From NCBI GenBank assembly GCA_963976865.1, contig CAXBLY010000008.1, forward strand, positions 1-64,000: a DNA stretch of 64,000 nucleotides. The letters run 5' to 3'. This document shows positions 34,310-42,393 of this stretch, piece by piece (positions within the stretch are counted from its first letter, which is position 1; every line of letters starts with the position of its first letter). Origin of the DNA: UBA1858 sp963976865 (GTDB taxonomy: Bacteria; Pseudomonadota; Gammaproteobacteria; UBA4575). The position numbers and the translations under genes are program-made. The notes under the pieces are model-generated. The model had not been told where the DNA came from, searched no databases, and saw only the letters and a program-made list of their open reading frames with translations.

Positions 34310-35416
34310 ATGCTCCCCAAGGTCATCACTACTTGCGCCGATCTGGAATTATTTGTAGATCAGATCTCTCATTCACCCTGGCTGGCCATGGATACAGAAT
34401 TCATGCGCGAATCTACCTATTACCCGATACTGTGCCTGATCCAGATTGCAACAGACGAGGTAAACGCATGTATTGATGTACTTAGCTTAGACCATATCGA
34501 CCCGTTACTGGAACTACTTCGACAGAATTCCCAGCTTAAAATCTTTCATTCCTGCCGCCAGGACATGGAAGTGTTGTATTCCGAGTATCAGCTAACTCCA
34601 AAATCACTGTTTGATACTCAGGTCGCTGCCAGCATTTTAGGATTAGATGAGCAAATAAGTTACGCGGAGCTGGTTGCACAAAAGTCGTCAGTCCACCTCG
34701 CCAAAACAGAAAGTCGCACCGACTGGAAAAAACGACCACTAACCGAGGCACAGATCGAATATGCTTTGGACGATGTAATTCACCTGGGCCCATTATACAA
34801 GAAGCTGGAAGCTGATTTAAATGCAGAAAACAGAATGCTTTGGTTAACAGAAGAATGCAAAAAACTATTACTGCCATCAAATTATTTTGTGGCTCCGGAA
34901 GACGCCTGGAAACAGGTAAAAGGGATAGGCAGACTCAACGCAAAACAGTTTTATTATGTGCGCAGAATCGCTGAATGGCGTGAGCAGGTGGCACAGACCA
35001 GAAATTTGCCCAGACGCTGGATATTGCCAGACTCAGCCGTGCTTGAAGCGTGTCAGCTTAAAGACTTTGAAAGTGAAGCTGTATCACAATGTCTGAAACA
35101 ACACGCACCAAAATCAATGCGTCATGCAAATAGTATCTGTGAGATTTTACAACAACCCATTCCTGCAGATATTGCCGATAATTTACAGGAACCTGCCGAT
35201 AACAGACTTAACAAGGAACAAAGAGCTTTAGTTAAAAAACTCATGGAATTTACCCGTCATCGCGCTGAACAGCTAAATACGTCTGCTTCTTTGCTGGCAA
35301 ACCGAAAGTCATTGGTGAATTTGGTGCTGGGGAAACAAAGCAGAGTTGCTTCTGGCTGGAGAAAATCTCTAATAGGCGATGAACTCGTAGCTATAGTTGA
35401 GTCAGAAGCGTTGTAA
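34310..35416 (+). CDS. rnd: Ribonuclease D
   Basis: A 368-residue 3'-5' exoribonuclease that trims tRNA and other stable RNA. DEDD active-site elements are visible: MDTEFMRE (Asp28, Glu30), the FHSCRQDMEVL Asp, and YALDDVIHL at the end of the catalytic domain (about 170). Two HRDC-type helical domains follow (DAWKQVKGIGRLNAKQF onward). It stands alone, divergent from the chaN-like gene. Confidence 0.95.
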   Translation: MLPKVITTCADLELFVDQISHSPWLAMDTEFMRESTYYPILCLIQIATDEVNACIDVLSLDHIDPLLELLRQNSQLKIFHSCRQDMEVLYSEYQLTPKSLFDTQVAASILGLDEQISYAELVAQKSSVHLAKTESRTDWKKRPLTEAQIEYALDDVIHLGPLYKKLEADLNAENRMLWLTEECKKLLLPSNYFVAPEDAWKQVKGIGRLNAKQFYYVRRIAEWREQVAQTRNLPRRWILPDSAVLEACQLKDFESEAVSQCLKQHAPKSMRHANSICEILQQPIPADIADNLQEPADNRLNKEQRALVKKLMEFTRHRAEQLNTSASLLANRKSLVNLVLGKQSRVASGWRKSLIGDELVAIVESEAL

Positions 35417-35514
35417 TACAAATTACTCCATTTCAGAGATAGCAAACAAATTAACGAGTGCGTTACACTGAACCTAATATTTACCAAACAATCATTATCA
35501 AGTACTAATAAGCT

Positions 35515-35757
35515 ATGGAAACATCAGAAATAAAAAAGTTAATAGAAGACGGAATCACTGACGCGGAAGCCATTGTGACAGGGGATGGTGGAAAATACGA
35601 AGCAACCGTTGTAAGTCCTGCGTTTGAAGGACTCAGTATGCTCAAGGAACATCAGCTGGTCTACAAAACAGTCAACGCCCAGATTGCCAGCGGCGAGTTG
35701 CACGCATTAACCATTAAAGCGTACACCCCGGAAGAGTGGGAACAGAATAAAGCCTAG
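35515..35757 (+). CDS. ibaG: BolA-family protein, IbaG-like
   Basis: An 80-residue BolA-fold protein. The central HQLVYKTVNAQIASGELHALTIKAYTPEEW is the family signature, with the conserved His near residue 45. IbaG/BolA proteins pair with monothiol glutaredoxins through a shared [2Fe-2S] cluster. IbaG rather than BolA is suggested by the short N-terminus and the METSEIKKLIEDG start. In Enterobacteria ibaG precedes murA; here a hairpin and cytochrome genes follow instead. Confidence 0.88.
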   Translation: METSEIKKLIEDGITDAEAIVTGDGGKYEATVVSPAFEGLSMLKEHQLVYKTVNAQIASGELHALTIKAYTPEEWEQNKA

Positions 35758-35777
35758 CCCATTGACACATAATTAAG

Positions 35778-35805
35778 GCACTTAGTGACTTTCACCACTA
35801 AGTGC
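35778..35805. terminator. Hairpin between convergent ibaG and cytochrome c genes
   Basis: GCACTTAGTG (35778-35787) pairs perfectly with CACTAAGTGC (35796-35805) around an 8-base loop, between two converging genes. It probably works as a terminator in both directions, although T-runs are short on each side. Confidence 0.6.
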
Positions 35806-35813
35806 AGCATTGA

Positions 35814-36152
35814 TTAATTTCCTGCAGGTAGGTCCAGGCTCTCTAAGCCTTTCAGGCTAGAATAGTACGAAGCTAAATCTTTCATATCCTGCTCACTAAG
35901 TGCCGCAACGATACCGCTCATAATAGGATTATTTCGCGATCCAGACTTATAGCTTGTTAATGCTACATAAATATAGTCTTCATACTGGCCAGCAATATTA
36001 GGGAATGTTGCAACAGCACTCATTCCAGCTTCGCCATGACAGGCGACACATGTTTGTGATTTTTCCTTACCCGCAGCCGCATTTCCGCCACCGGCAATAG
36101 CACTGGCTGTAAACACAAGCTGGATCAGTAAAACAAGAATCGAGCGTTTCAT
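35814..36152 (-). CDS. Small class I cytochrome c, c553-like
   Basis: A 112-residue periplasmic monohaem cytochrome. A signal peptide (about 1-20, ending AIAGG) is followed by the haem site CVACHGEAG and a distal Met ligand region around NNPIMSGIVAALSEQDMKDLASYYSSL. It should shuttle electrons to a terminal oxidase or another c-type partner. It lies 42 bases downstream of a second, related cytochrome gene. Confidence 0.92.
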   Translation of the reverse strand: MKRSILVLLIQLVFTASAIAGGGNAAAGKEKSQTCVACHGEAGMSAVATFPNIAGQYEDYIYVALTSYKSGSRNNPIMSGIVAALSEQDMKDLASYYSSLKGLESLDLPAGN

Positions 36153-36194
36153 CTAATTTCCTTTTAATTCTAAATCTGTAACTGTTGGTGATTA

Positions 36195-36512
36195 CTACTT
36201 GAGCGACGCCAGATAAACCGAAATATCATCAATTTCCTGGTCACTTAAGTTGGCTGCCTGAGCTCGCATAGTCATATGTGAACGCTCGCCCGAACGGTAG
36301 GCTTTAAGTGCGGCTGCCAGATATTCTGGATGCTGACCGCCCAGTTTTGGCACCTTATAAGTGGGGTATACGTTGGTATAGCTCGCTACACCATGACAGC
36401 CAAGGCAAGTTTCTGCTCGAATTTCTCCACGTGCTGCATCGCCAGCAGCGTATGCGTGGGAGCTGATTACCAATAAGCTGAATAAAGTCATTCGTCGTAC
36501 TTGTGAAATCAT
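36195..36512 (-). CDS. Small class I cytochrome c, c553-like
   Basis: A 105-residue periplasmic monohaem cytochrome with signal peptide ending SHAYA, haem motif CLGCHG, and an axial Met in SHMTMRAQAANLSDQEI. The C-terminal helix DISVYLASLK closes the fold. It resembles the next gene downstream; together they look like a duplicated pair in one transcript, or two halves of a system that elsewhere is one dihaem c4 protein. Confidence 0.92.
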   Translation of the reverse strand: MISQVRRMTLFSLLVISSHAYAAGDAARGEIRAETCLGCHGVASYTNVYPTYKVPKLGGQHPEYLAAALKAYRSGERSHMTMRAQAANLSDQEIDDISVYLASLK

Positions 36513-36678
36513 CAGTGATCTTTCCTATTTAAATATCCATACAATGTTGGTGCCCATTGGGCGGGCGCTAGTATACCTCAAATGAACAAAACCGTATGCC
36601 ACTTCAGTACAATTCGCTACACTATTTGATATCAGTCATATTGACGATAACGAGTTTCATGGCTGACCATACCCGGAA

Positions 36679-37167
36679 ATGCATAGTTTAAAAAACATTC
36701 AATCACCTGATTTACGCTCACTTTTTAACCGATTTGGTCTAATTCTGGAAGAAGTGGATATAAATGATGATATCCCCTATAGCTTTTGGGGGGCGCCGGA
36801 AGCAGGGCGATTCAGATCAACACTCTATGCCAGGGAAGATACCCCCATTCATTCGATTCTCCACGAAGCCTGCCATTTTATCTGTATGCCTCCAGAGCAA
36901 CGCAATTCAGATGCCCATGATGCGGGTGGCTCCGCGTTAATCGAAAATGCCTGCTGTTATTTACAACTGGTATTATCGGATTATATTCCCAGCTTTAATA
37001 AAGCCATTCATATGCATGATATGAACGTCTGGGGGTATAACTTCCGCCTGGGCTCTGCGGCACGCTGGTTTCACGTTGACAGTGATGACGCCAGCCAATG
37101 GCTGGTCTCGCATAATATAATTGATAGCCAATTCCAGCCTACCTGGCAACTGCGCTCGAATGCGTGA
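36679..37167 (+). CDS. Putative HExxH zinc-metalloprotein, unknown
   Basis: A 162-residue protein without signal peptide or membrane segment. SILHEACHFICM contains HEACH, an HExxH zinc site, and downstream His (HDAGGSALIENACCYLQL) and Glu residues could complete it. Whole-protein relatives are usually called hypothetical. It could be a small peptidase or a Zn-binding structural protein. The start has no clear ribosome site. It is divergent from the cytochrome pair and upstream of metY. Confidence 0.6.
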   Translation: MHSLKNIQSPDLRSLFNRFGLILEEVDINDDIPYSFWGAPEAGRFRSTLYAREDTPIHSILHEACHFICMPPEQRNSDAHDAGGSALIENACCYLQLVLSDYIPSFNKAIHMHDMNVWGYNFRLGSAARWFHVDSDDASQWLVSHNIIDSQFQPTWQLRSNA

Positions 37168-37256
37168 ATTACTAACCTGATTGCCGCAAAGACTGTTAAA
37201 ATTTACTCAGCTACTGAGGTAGCACTTAATAATTATTTCCACACCGGAAAAAGCCT

Positions 37257-38531
37257 ATGAAAATTGAAACTATTGCCATACATGGCGGCTACTCACCTGA
37301 ACCCACTACCAATGCTGTGGCAGTGCCCATCTATCAAACCACTTCCTATTCGTTTGATGATACACAACACGGCGCTGACCTGTTTGACCTGAAAGTAGAA
37401 GGCAATATTTACACGCGCATCATGAATCCTACTTCTTCGGTACTGGAGAAGCGTGTAGCAGAAATGGAAGGCGGTGTTGGCGCACTGGCTTTATCCTCTG
37501 GCATGTCTGCGATCACCTATGCCATTTTTGCGATAGCGCAACAGGGTGACAACATAGTATCTGCCTCATCACTTTATGGTGGCACATACAATTTATTTGC
37601 ACATACCTTACCTCGCCTGGGAATTGAAGTTCGCTTTGCTGACCAGCATGATGTTGCCGGCATGGAAGCGCTCATTGATGACAATACAAAAGCCGTGTTT
37701 GCTGAAACTATTGGCAACCCGGCCGGCAATGTTCTGGATATTAGTGCAGTGGCAGAAATGGCGCACAGTCACGGAGTACCGCTCATTGTAGACAACACCG
37801 TCCCCTCGCCTTACCTGTGCAAACCTTTTGAGCATGGAGCAGACATTGTCGTCCATGCGTTAACTAAATACATGGGTGGACATGGCACATCCATTGGCGG
37901 AATTATTGTTGACTCAGGAAAATTTCCCTGGGCCAAACATGCCAAACGTTTTCCTATGCTAAATGAACCAGATCCTTCCTATCATGGCGTGGTGTATACA
38001 GAAGCAATGGGTGAGGCTGCATTCATCGGTCGTGTGCGCGTTGTCCCGTTACGCAATATGGGGTCTGCAATTTCACCCTTTAACAGCTTCCTGATATTAC
38101 AAGGCATTGAAACACTCGCGGTGCGCATGGACAGACACTGTGAAAATGCGTTGACAGTTGCCAGATTTTTACAGGATCACGACCAAGTCAGCTGGGTACG
38201 GTATGCCGGTTTGGAAAATCACTTAGACAAACCGCTCGCGGACAAATACATGGGAGGTCGCGCTTCTGCCATCCTTAGCTTTGGCATAAAGGGCGGCGCA
38301 GAAGCAGGAGCAAAATTCATCGATGCACTCAAGCTGATAGTGCGACTCGTCAATATTGGTGATGCAAAATCACTGGCTTGCCACCCCGCCAGTACTACGC
38401 ATAGACAATTGTCTCCGGAAGAAATGAAAACTGCCGGCGTCAGCGAAGACTTGATTCGTTTATCGATCGGCATAGAACACATTGATGACATTATGGCTGA
38501 TTTAACACAAGCCCTGGAGAAAGCCAGCTAG
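37257..38531 (+). CDS. metY: O-acetylhomoserine sulfhydrylase/aminocarboxypropyltransferase
   Basis: A 424-residue PLP enzyme of the Cys/Met metabolism family. It condenses O-acetylhomoserine with sulfide or methanethiol to give homocysteine or methionine. ETIAIHGGYSPEPTTNAVAVP opens it, the PLP-binding lysine is Lys204 in HALTKYMGGHG, and SIGIEHIDDIMADL ends it. The length matches the MetY/Cys25-type rather than MetB/MetZ, which are about 390. It is possibly co-transcribed with the following hydrolase, 28 bases away. Confidence 0.93.
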   Translation: MKIETIAIHGGYSPEPTTNAVAVPIYQTTSYSFDDTQHGADLFDLKVEGNIYTRIMNPTSSVLEKRVAEMEGGVGALALSSGMSAITYAIFAIAQQGDNIVSASSLYGGTYNLFAHTLPRLGIEVRFADQHDVAGMEALIDDNTKAVFAETIGNPAGNVLDISAVAEMAHSHGVPLIVDNTVPSPYLCKPFEHGADIVVHALTKYMGGHGTSIGGIIVDSGKFPWAKHAKRFPMLNEPDPSYHGVVYTEAMGEAAFIGRVRVVPLRNMGSAISPFNSFLILQGIETLAVRMDRHCENALTVARFLQDHDQVSWVRYAGLENHLDKPLADKYMGGRASAILSFGIKGGAEAGAKFIDALKLIVRLVNIGDAKSLACHPASTTHRQLSPEEMKTAGVSEDLIRLSIGIEHIDDIMADLTQALEKAS

Positions 38532-38559
38532 CCAGTTCCACTGATTATGCAAAATATCT

Positions 38560-39531
38560 ATGCAGCCATATACTGGAAAAGGCATATTCCGCAACGGCCA
38601 TACCAATAGCATCCTGGCCGGATCGCCTGCCCGCAAGCTGGTGGCTCAGCATAAAAGCAAACATTTTTGCGCACAGGCCAAGCAGAAAATCATCCCTGCT
38701 GGCCATGGGATTCGCTTATCCGCGCTATACAACCAACAGAACCAGACCAGCGCGCCGGTTGTGGTATTGCTACATGGGTGGCTAGGCTGCGCAGATTCTC
38801 TATACTTAATCACATTGGGTAATTTTTTATTCGAGCAGGGCTATAATGTCATACGATTAAATTTACGCGACCATGGCAATTCGCATCACCTGAATGAAAA
38901 TATATTTCATTCGTGCCGTATTCAGGAAGTCATTAATGCCTGCATTTATATACAAAACGAATTCAGACAGGCAATTTCATTAATAGGTTTTTCACTTGGA
39001 GCCAACTTCGCTTTGCGCGTGAACGCATTCACCACCCGCGAGCAACTGGAGCTTCACAGCACTATCGCTTTTTGTCCGGTGATCGACCCTGGCAACACGC
39101 TGTCAGCACTTGAGAATTCACTGCTTGTTTACAGAAATTATTTCATGCAACGATGGAAGAAATCTTTTTACCAGAAAGCCGAAGCATTCCCGCATTTGTA
39201 TTCCAGAAAGACTTTCGATCAGTGCAAAACATTACGTCGGGCTACTGAAGTGTTAGCGACTCATTATTCCGGGTTCAGTGATTTGCAGTCATATCTGGAT
39301 GGTTACTCGATCGCAGGCAACCGGCTTACGACCATGCAGTCCATCGCACAGATAGTGCTTGCTAAAGATGACCCGATTATCCCGTGGGAAGATCATAAAA
39401 AACTCGCTACTCACCCGCATGCAAATATCCTGCTGACAGAACATGGCGGTCATTGCGGATTTCTGGAACCTGATTTATGCAGCCCCTGGATAGACAATTT
39501 CACACTAGCACATTTAAACAAGCACCAGTAA
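38560..39531 (+). CDS. Alpha/beta hydrolase, YheT-like
   Basis: A 323-residue alpha/beta hydrolase. VVLLHGWLGCADSLY is the oxyanion segment, GFSLGANFAL the nucleophile elbow with Ser, KDDPIIPWEDH carries the acid and HGGHCGFLEP the catalytic His. The N-terminus (GIFRNGHTNSILAG) resembles YheT-type esterases. The substrate is unknown. It follows metY and converges with the TonB receptor gene. Confidence 0.85.
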   Translation: MQPYTGKGIFRNGHTNSILAGSPARKLVAQHKSKHFCAQAKQKIIPAGHGIRLSALYNQQNQTSAPVVVLLHGWLGCADSLYLITLGNFLFEQGYNVIRLNLRDHGNSHHLNENIFHSCRIQEVINACIYIQNEFRQAISLIGFSLGANFALRVNAFTTREQLELHSTIAFCPVIDPGNTLSALENSLLVYRNYFMQRWKKSFYQKAEAFPHLYSRKTFDQCKTLRRATEVLATHYSGFSDLQSYLDGYSIAGNRLTTMQSIAQIVLAKDDPIIPWEDHKKLATHPHANILLTEHGGHCGFLEPDLCSPWIDNFTLAHLNKHQ

Positions 39532-39610
39532 AAAATCATATTGTAAAAGTCCAGCCGGTTTAAATAACCTGCACAGGTATTTTCAAAAAACGAAAAAACC
39601 GTTGCCTTCA

Positions 39611-41620
39611 TCAGTAAGCCATGGACACGCCAACCACGATATTACGGCCAGGTAATGTAACGCGGTCCTTTTGAAATGAAGCGTGTTGCCTGGCACCTTT
39701 ATCCAGAAGATTCTCTCCTTTTAAAAACAATTTCACATCAGCATCTTTGATATAAAATGTTTTTGACAGATTAGCATCAAGCATAGTAAATCCATTTGTT
39801 GTCTCTTCAAGTTGTGCCGTTTTTGTTTGCTTCGTCACATAGGTCATGTCCAGTCTTGCATCCCATTGCCCGTAGACCGCATCAATGCCTGCACCTATTC
39901 TGGCTGGCGTAATACGAGGAACATTGCCAACACTGCTGTCACGAAACCTTGCTCGCGTATAGTCCCCAAATACTCGACCATTTACCTCAAGCATGTGATT
40001 TTTAAACACGCGCCGAGTTACTTCTGCTTCAATACCATAGAACTTTGCATCTTCATTGGTATAGCTGCCTAGCAATAATTCACCATCCGGCGCAAAGACA
40101 CCATCTTCATCAGTACGATCTGCAATGCCATCATTATTTCCATCAACACTCGCCAGATATATGAAATCGTCTATGTGGTTGTAGTAACTATTTACCTGCC
40201 AGCTATAATTATCCTTATCCTGACCAAGACCGAGTTCTATGCTATACGAGGTTTCCTTTTTGATATCTTCATTACCCTGCTCAAAGGTAAGTGTCGCCAA
40301 ATGTGGACCATCCGCATACAACGCAGTTTCCTGTGGCGCACGTTCAGAACGTGCTGCATACAGATTCAATTTCAGGTGATCTGAAAATTCTTTAACCACA
40401 CCCACTGACGCAGTGAATACAGAAAATTCATCATCATCAGCATTTTCAGACTTATACTTTTCTCGATCAAACCGTCCACCCAGTTCAAAATCCCAATTGC
40501 CTGTCTGATAATCCGTAATTGCAAAGACACCATATTTTTTTTCATCCACAGGCTGAATAAAGGCTTCTTCGCCCACCGCTGAAAATTCCCTGTCTTGATA
40601 ATTCAGTCCAAATGCATTTTCCCAGCCATTATCGTTGCCAGTTAAAATTTCCAGCCTCGTCTCCAGCACTTCATTATCAAATGCCGTTGCAATTTCACCA
40701 CTTTCCTCAATCTCAAAATGACGATAATTGTTAAAGGTTGTTCGCAATGAAATTGAATCAACCCCAGTGACAGGCTGGTATAATTCCACCTGACTATCAT
40801 AACGATACTGCCTTAAGTCTATCCGTATATCTCCCTCTTCCGCACCAGGAATACCATAATTTGAATCAAACCGGCTAAACGCAAATCCAATCATTCCAGC
40901 ATCAGTTATATAAGCACCACCTAATCCATAATTATCGTTTTCTATATCACTGTTTTTCAAAACTCCTCTGTTATCTGCTTCAGATTCGCTAGCAAATCCG
41001 TTTATTTCATAATCGTTAGTGTCACGTGTTAACCCATCAATATGCCATGCAAACGATTCATATACACCATTAAGATCTACAGCGACTGTATTACCATCAG
41101 ACACTGTTGCATGCTCGGCATGAATATCAACATCCAGACTTTTTCCTTCCAGTGTCTGGGGTAGCCGTTTATTAACTACATTGATCACACCTCCAATGGC
41201 ACCAGACCCGTATCGCAATGTCGCTGGACCTCGCAATATTTCTATTTGCCGGGATATATAAGGTTCAATTGACACGGCATGATCCTCACTGACACTAGAG
41301 GCATCTGAGCTATCAATTCCGTTTTCCAGAACGCGCACACGATTACTACCCAGTCCTCGAATTATTGGACGACTCACACCAGGTGCAAAGTAAGTTGAAG
41401 ATACCCCCAACTCCCCGTCAACGGTTTCACCGATTGAAGCAGATTTTTTTTGTTCGAGCTCCTTACTATTCAGGATAGTTATCGATTGAGCAAAATCATC
41501 AATTTCCCGACCTTCAAAGACAGATGCTTCCACAACAATGGGCTCCAGTTCCTCAGATGCATAACAAGACAGCGCAGACAAAAAAAACAGACTACTCAGA
41601 CCGACACAACGAACAATCAT
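39611..41620 (-). CDS. TonB-dependent receptor, ZnuD-like
   Basis: A 669-residue outer-membrane receptor: signal peptide (ending CYAS), plug domain (about 40-150) and 22-strand barrel ending in an aromatic residue (VVGVSMAY). In the plug, STYFAPGVSRPIIRGLGSNR, RVLENGIDSSDASSVSEDHA and IEILRGPATLRYGSGAIGG match the zinc receptor ZnuD family of Neisseria. I do not see the His-rich loop of some ZnuD proteins. A near-consensus Zur box lies 85-105 bases upstream, giving independent support for zinc import. Confidence 0.85.
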   Translation of the reverse strand: MIVRCVGLSSLFFLSALSCYASEELEPIVVEASVFEGREIDDFAQSITILNSKELEQKKSASIGETVDGELGVSSTYFAPGVSRPIIRGLGSNRVRVLENGIDSSDASSVSEDHAVSIEPYISRQIEILRGPATLRYGSGAIGGVINVVNKRLPQTLEGKSLDVDIHAEHATVSDGNTVAVDLNGVYESFAWHIDGLTRDTNDYEINGFASESEADNRGVLKNSDIENDNYGLGGAYITDAGMIGFAFSRFDSNYGIPGAEEGDIRIDLRQYRYDSQVELYQPVTGVDSISLRTTFNNYRHFEIEESGEIATAFDNEVLETRLEILTGNDNGWENAFGLNYQDREFSAVGEEAFIQPVDEKKYGVFAITDYQTGNWDFELGGRFDREKYKSENADDDEFSVFTASVGVVKEFSDHLKLNLYAARSERAPQETALYADGPHLATLTFEQGNEDIKKETSYSIELGLGQDKDNYSWQVNSYYNHIDDFIYLASVDGNNDGIADRTDEDGVFAPDGELLLGSYTNEDAKFYGIEAEVTRRVFKNHMLEVNGRVFGDYTRARFRDSSVGNVPRITPARIGAGIDAVYGQWDARLDMTYVTKQTKTAQLEETTNGFTMLDANLSKTFYIKDADVKLFLKGENLLDKGARQHASFQKDRVTLPGRNIVVGVSMAY

Positions 41621-41704
41621 TCTTACATCTCCATTTCACACGCATTACTGCTTTCCACATACCTGGAGAACAGATGGCATTAATTAAATAACAGAATTTA
41701 AATG

Positions 41705-41725
41705 TAATGTTATATTATAACATTA
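41705..41725. promoter_or_regulatory. Zur box upstream of the ZnuD-like receptor
   Basis: A perfect 10-1-10 palindrome, TAATGTTATA (41705-41714), a central T, and TATAACATTA (41716-41725). It matches the gammaproteobacterial Zur consensus core (ATGTTATA-N-TATAACAT) without mismatch in both arms. It lies upstream of the receptor start at 41620 and just past the end of the DUF924 gene. Confidence 0.8.
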
Positions 41726-41763
41726 TGCGTGTAAAGATAACCTGAAAACTAATTTATGATTAT

Positions 41764-42381
41764 TTATAGAAATCGATACTTTCCCGTATCAAGAAATTCC
41801 TGTTCTTCCGCTGAACTTTTACGATTTAAAATTTCGTTTAACTCAGGGAAACGTCCAAATTTTGAAATTACATAATGATGGCTTTGCGCAAAACTTAATG
41901 ACTTTTCATATAGCGCTTTTGACTCATGAGGTACTTCGTCTCGCAGTCGACTAAACATTTCTACAGAAAGATTTTGAATATCGATATTCTCGGCATGCAT
42001 TAAGGGCATGTAAAAAAATTTGCGTTCGACGAAAAACAAATCTCTATCCAGTTTATTATCAATACCCTTCAACACAGTGGCGACTGCTTTTTCATCCTGC
42101 GCAAAGCTTTGCTTCTGATGTCTGTATATGTGACGCGAAAACTGATCCAATATAATAACTAGCGCAAGCATACTTCTAGGCACATCGCACCACACATCAA
42201 GCTTTCCACTACACGCCTGATTATGCAATGGGAGAAATTGCGAGCGAATCACTTCATCATAGTCTGAACCATGCACAAACCACATTGAGGCTTTATCTTC
42301 AGGAAAATCTGTTTTGTTGATTAACGCCCCAAACCAGAAATCGAGGACTTTTTCAGCGTCTTCCAGAGAATGCAGCGTCAA
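41764..42381 (-). CDS. DUF924 family protein
   Basis: A 205-residue protein of the DUF924 family (TPR-like fold). Family landmarks are VLDFWFGALI near the N-terminus, MLALVIILDQFSRHIYRHQKQSFAQDEKA, RKFFYMPLMHAEN, and HHYVISKFGRFPELNEILNRKSSAEEQEFL at the end. Biochemical function is not established. It lies 12 bases after slt on the same strand. Confidence 0.88.
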   Translation of the reverse strand: MTLHSLEDAEKVLDFWFGALINKTDFPEDKASMWFVHGSDYDEVIRSQFLPLHNQACSGKLDVWCDVPRSMLALVIILDQFSRHIYRHQKQSFAQDEKAVATVLKGIDNKLDRDLFFVERKFFYMPLMHAENIDIQNLSVEMFSRLRDEVPHESKALYEKSLSFAQSHHYVISKFGRFPELNEILNRKSSAEEQEFLDTGKYRFL

Positions 42382-42393
42382 AATAAGAAGTTA

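Noticed and set aside
35814..36512. Two cytochrome c genes as a single frameshifted dihaem c4 gene
   Set aside because: Each has its own signal peptide and start, with stop codons between them, so they are two separate proteins.
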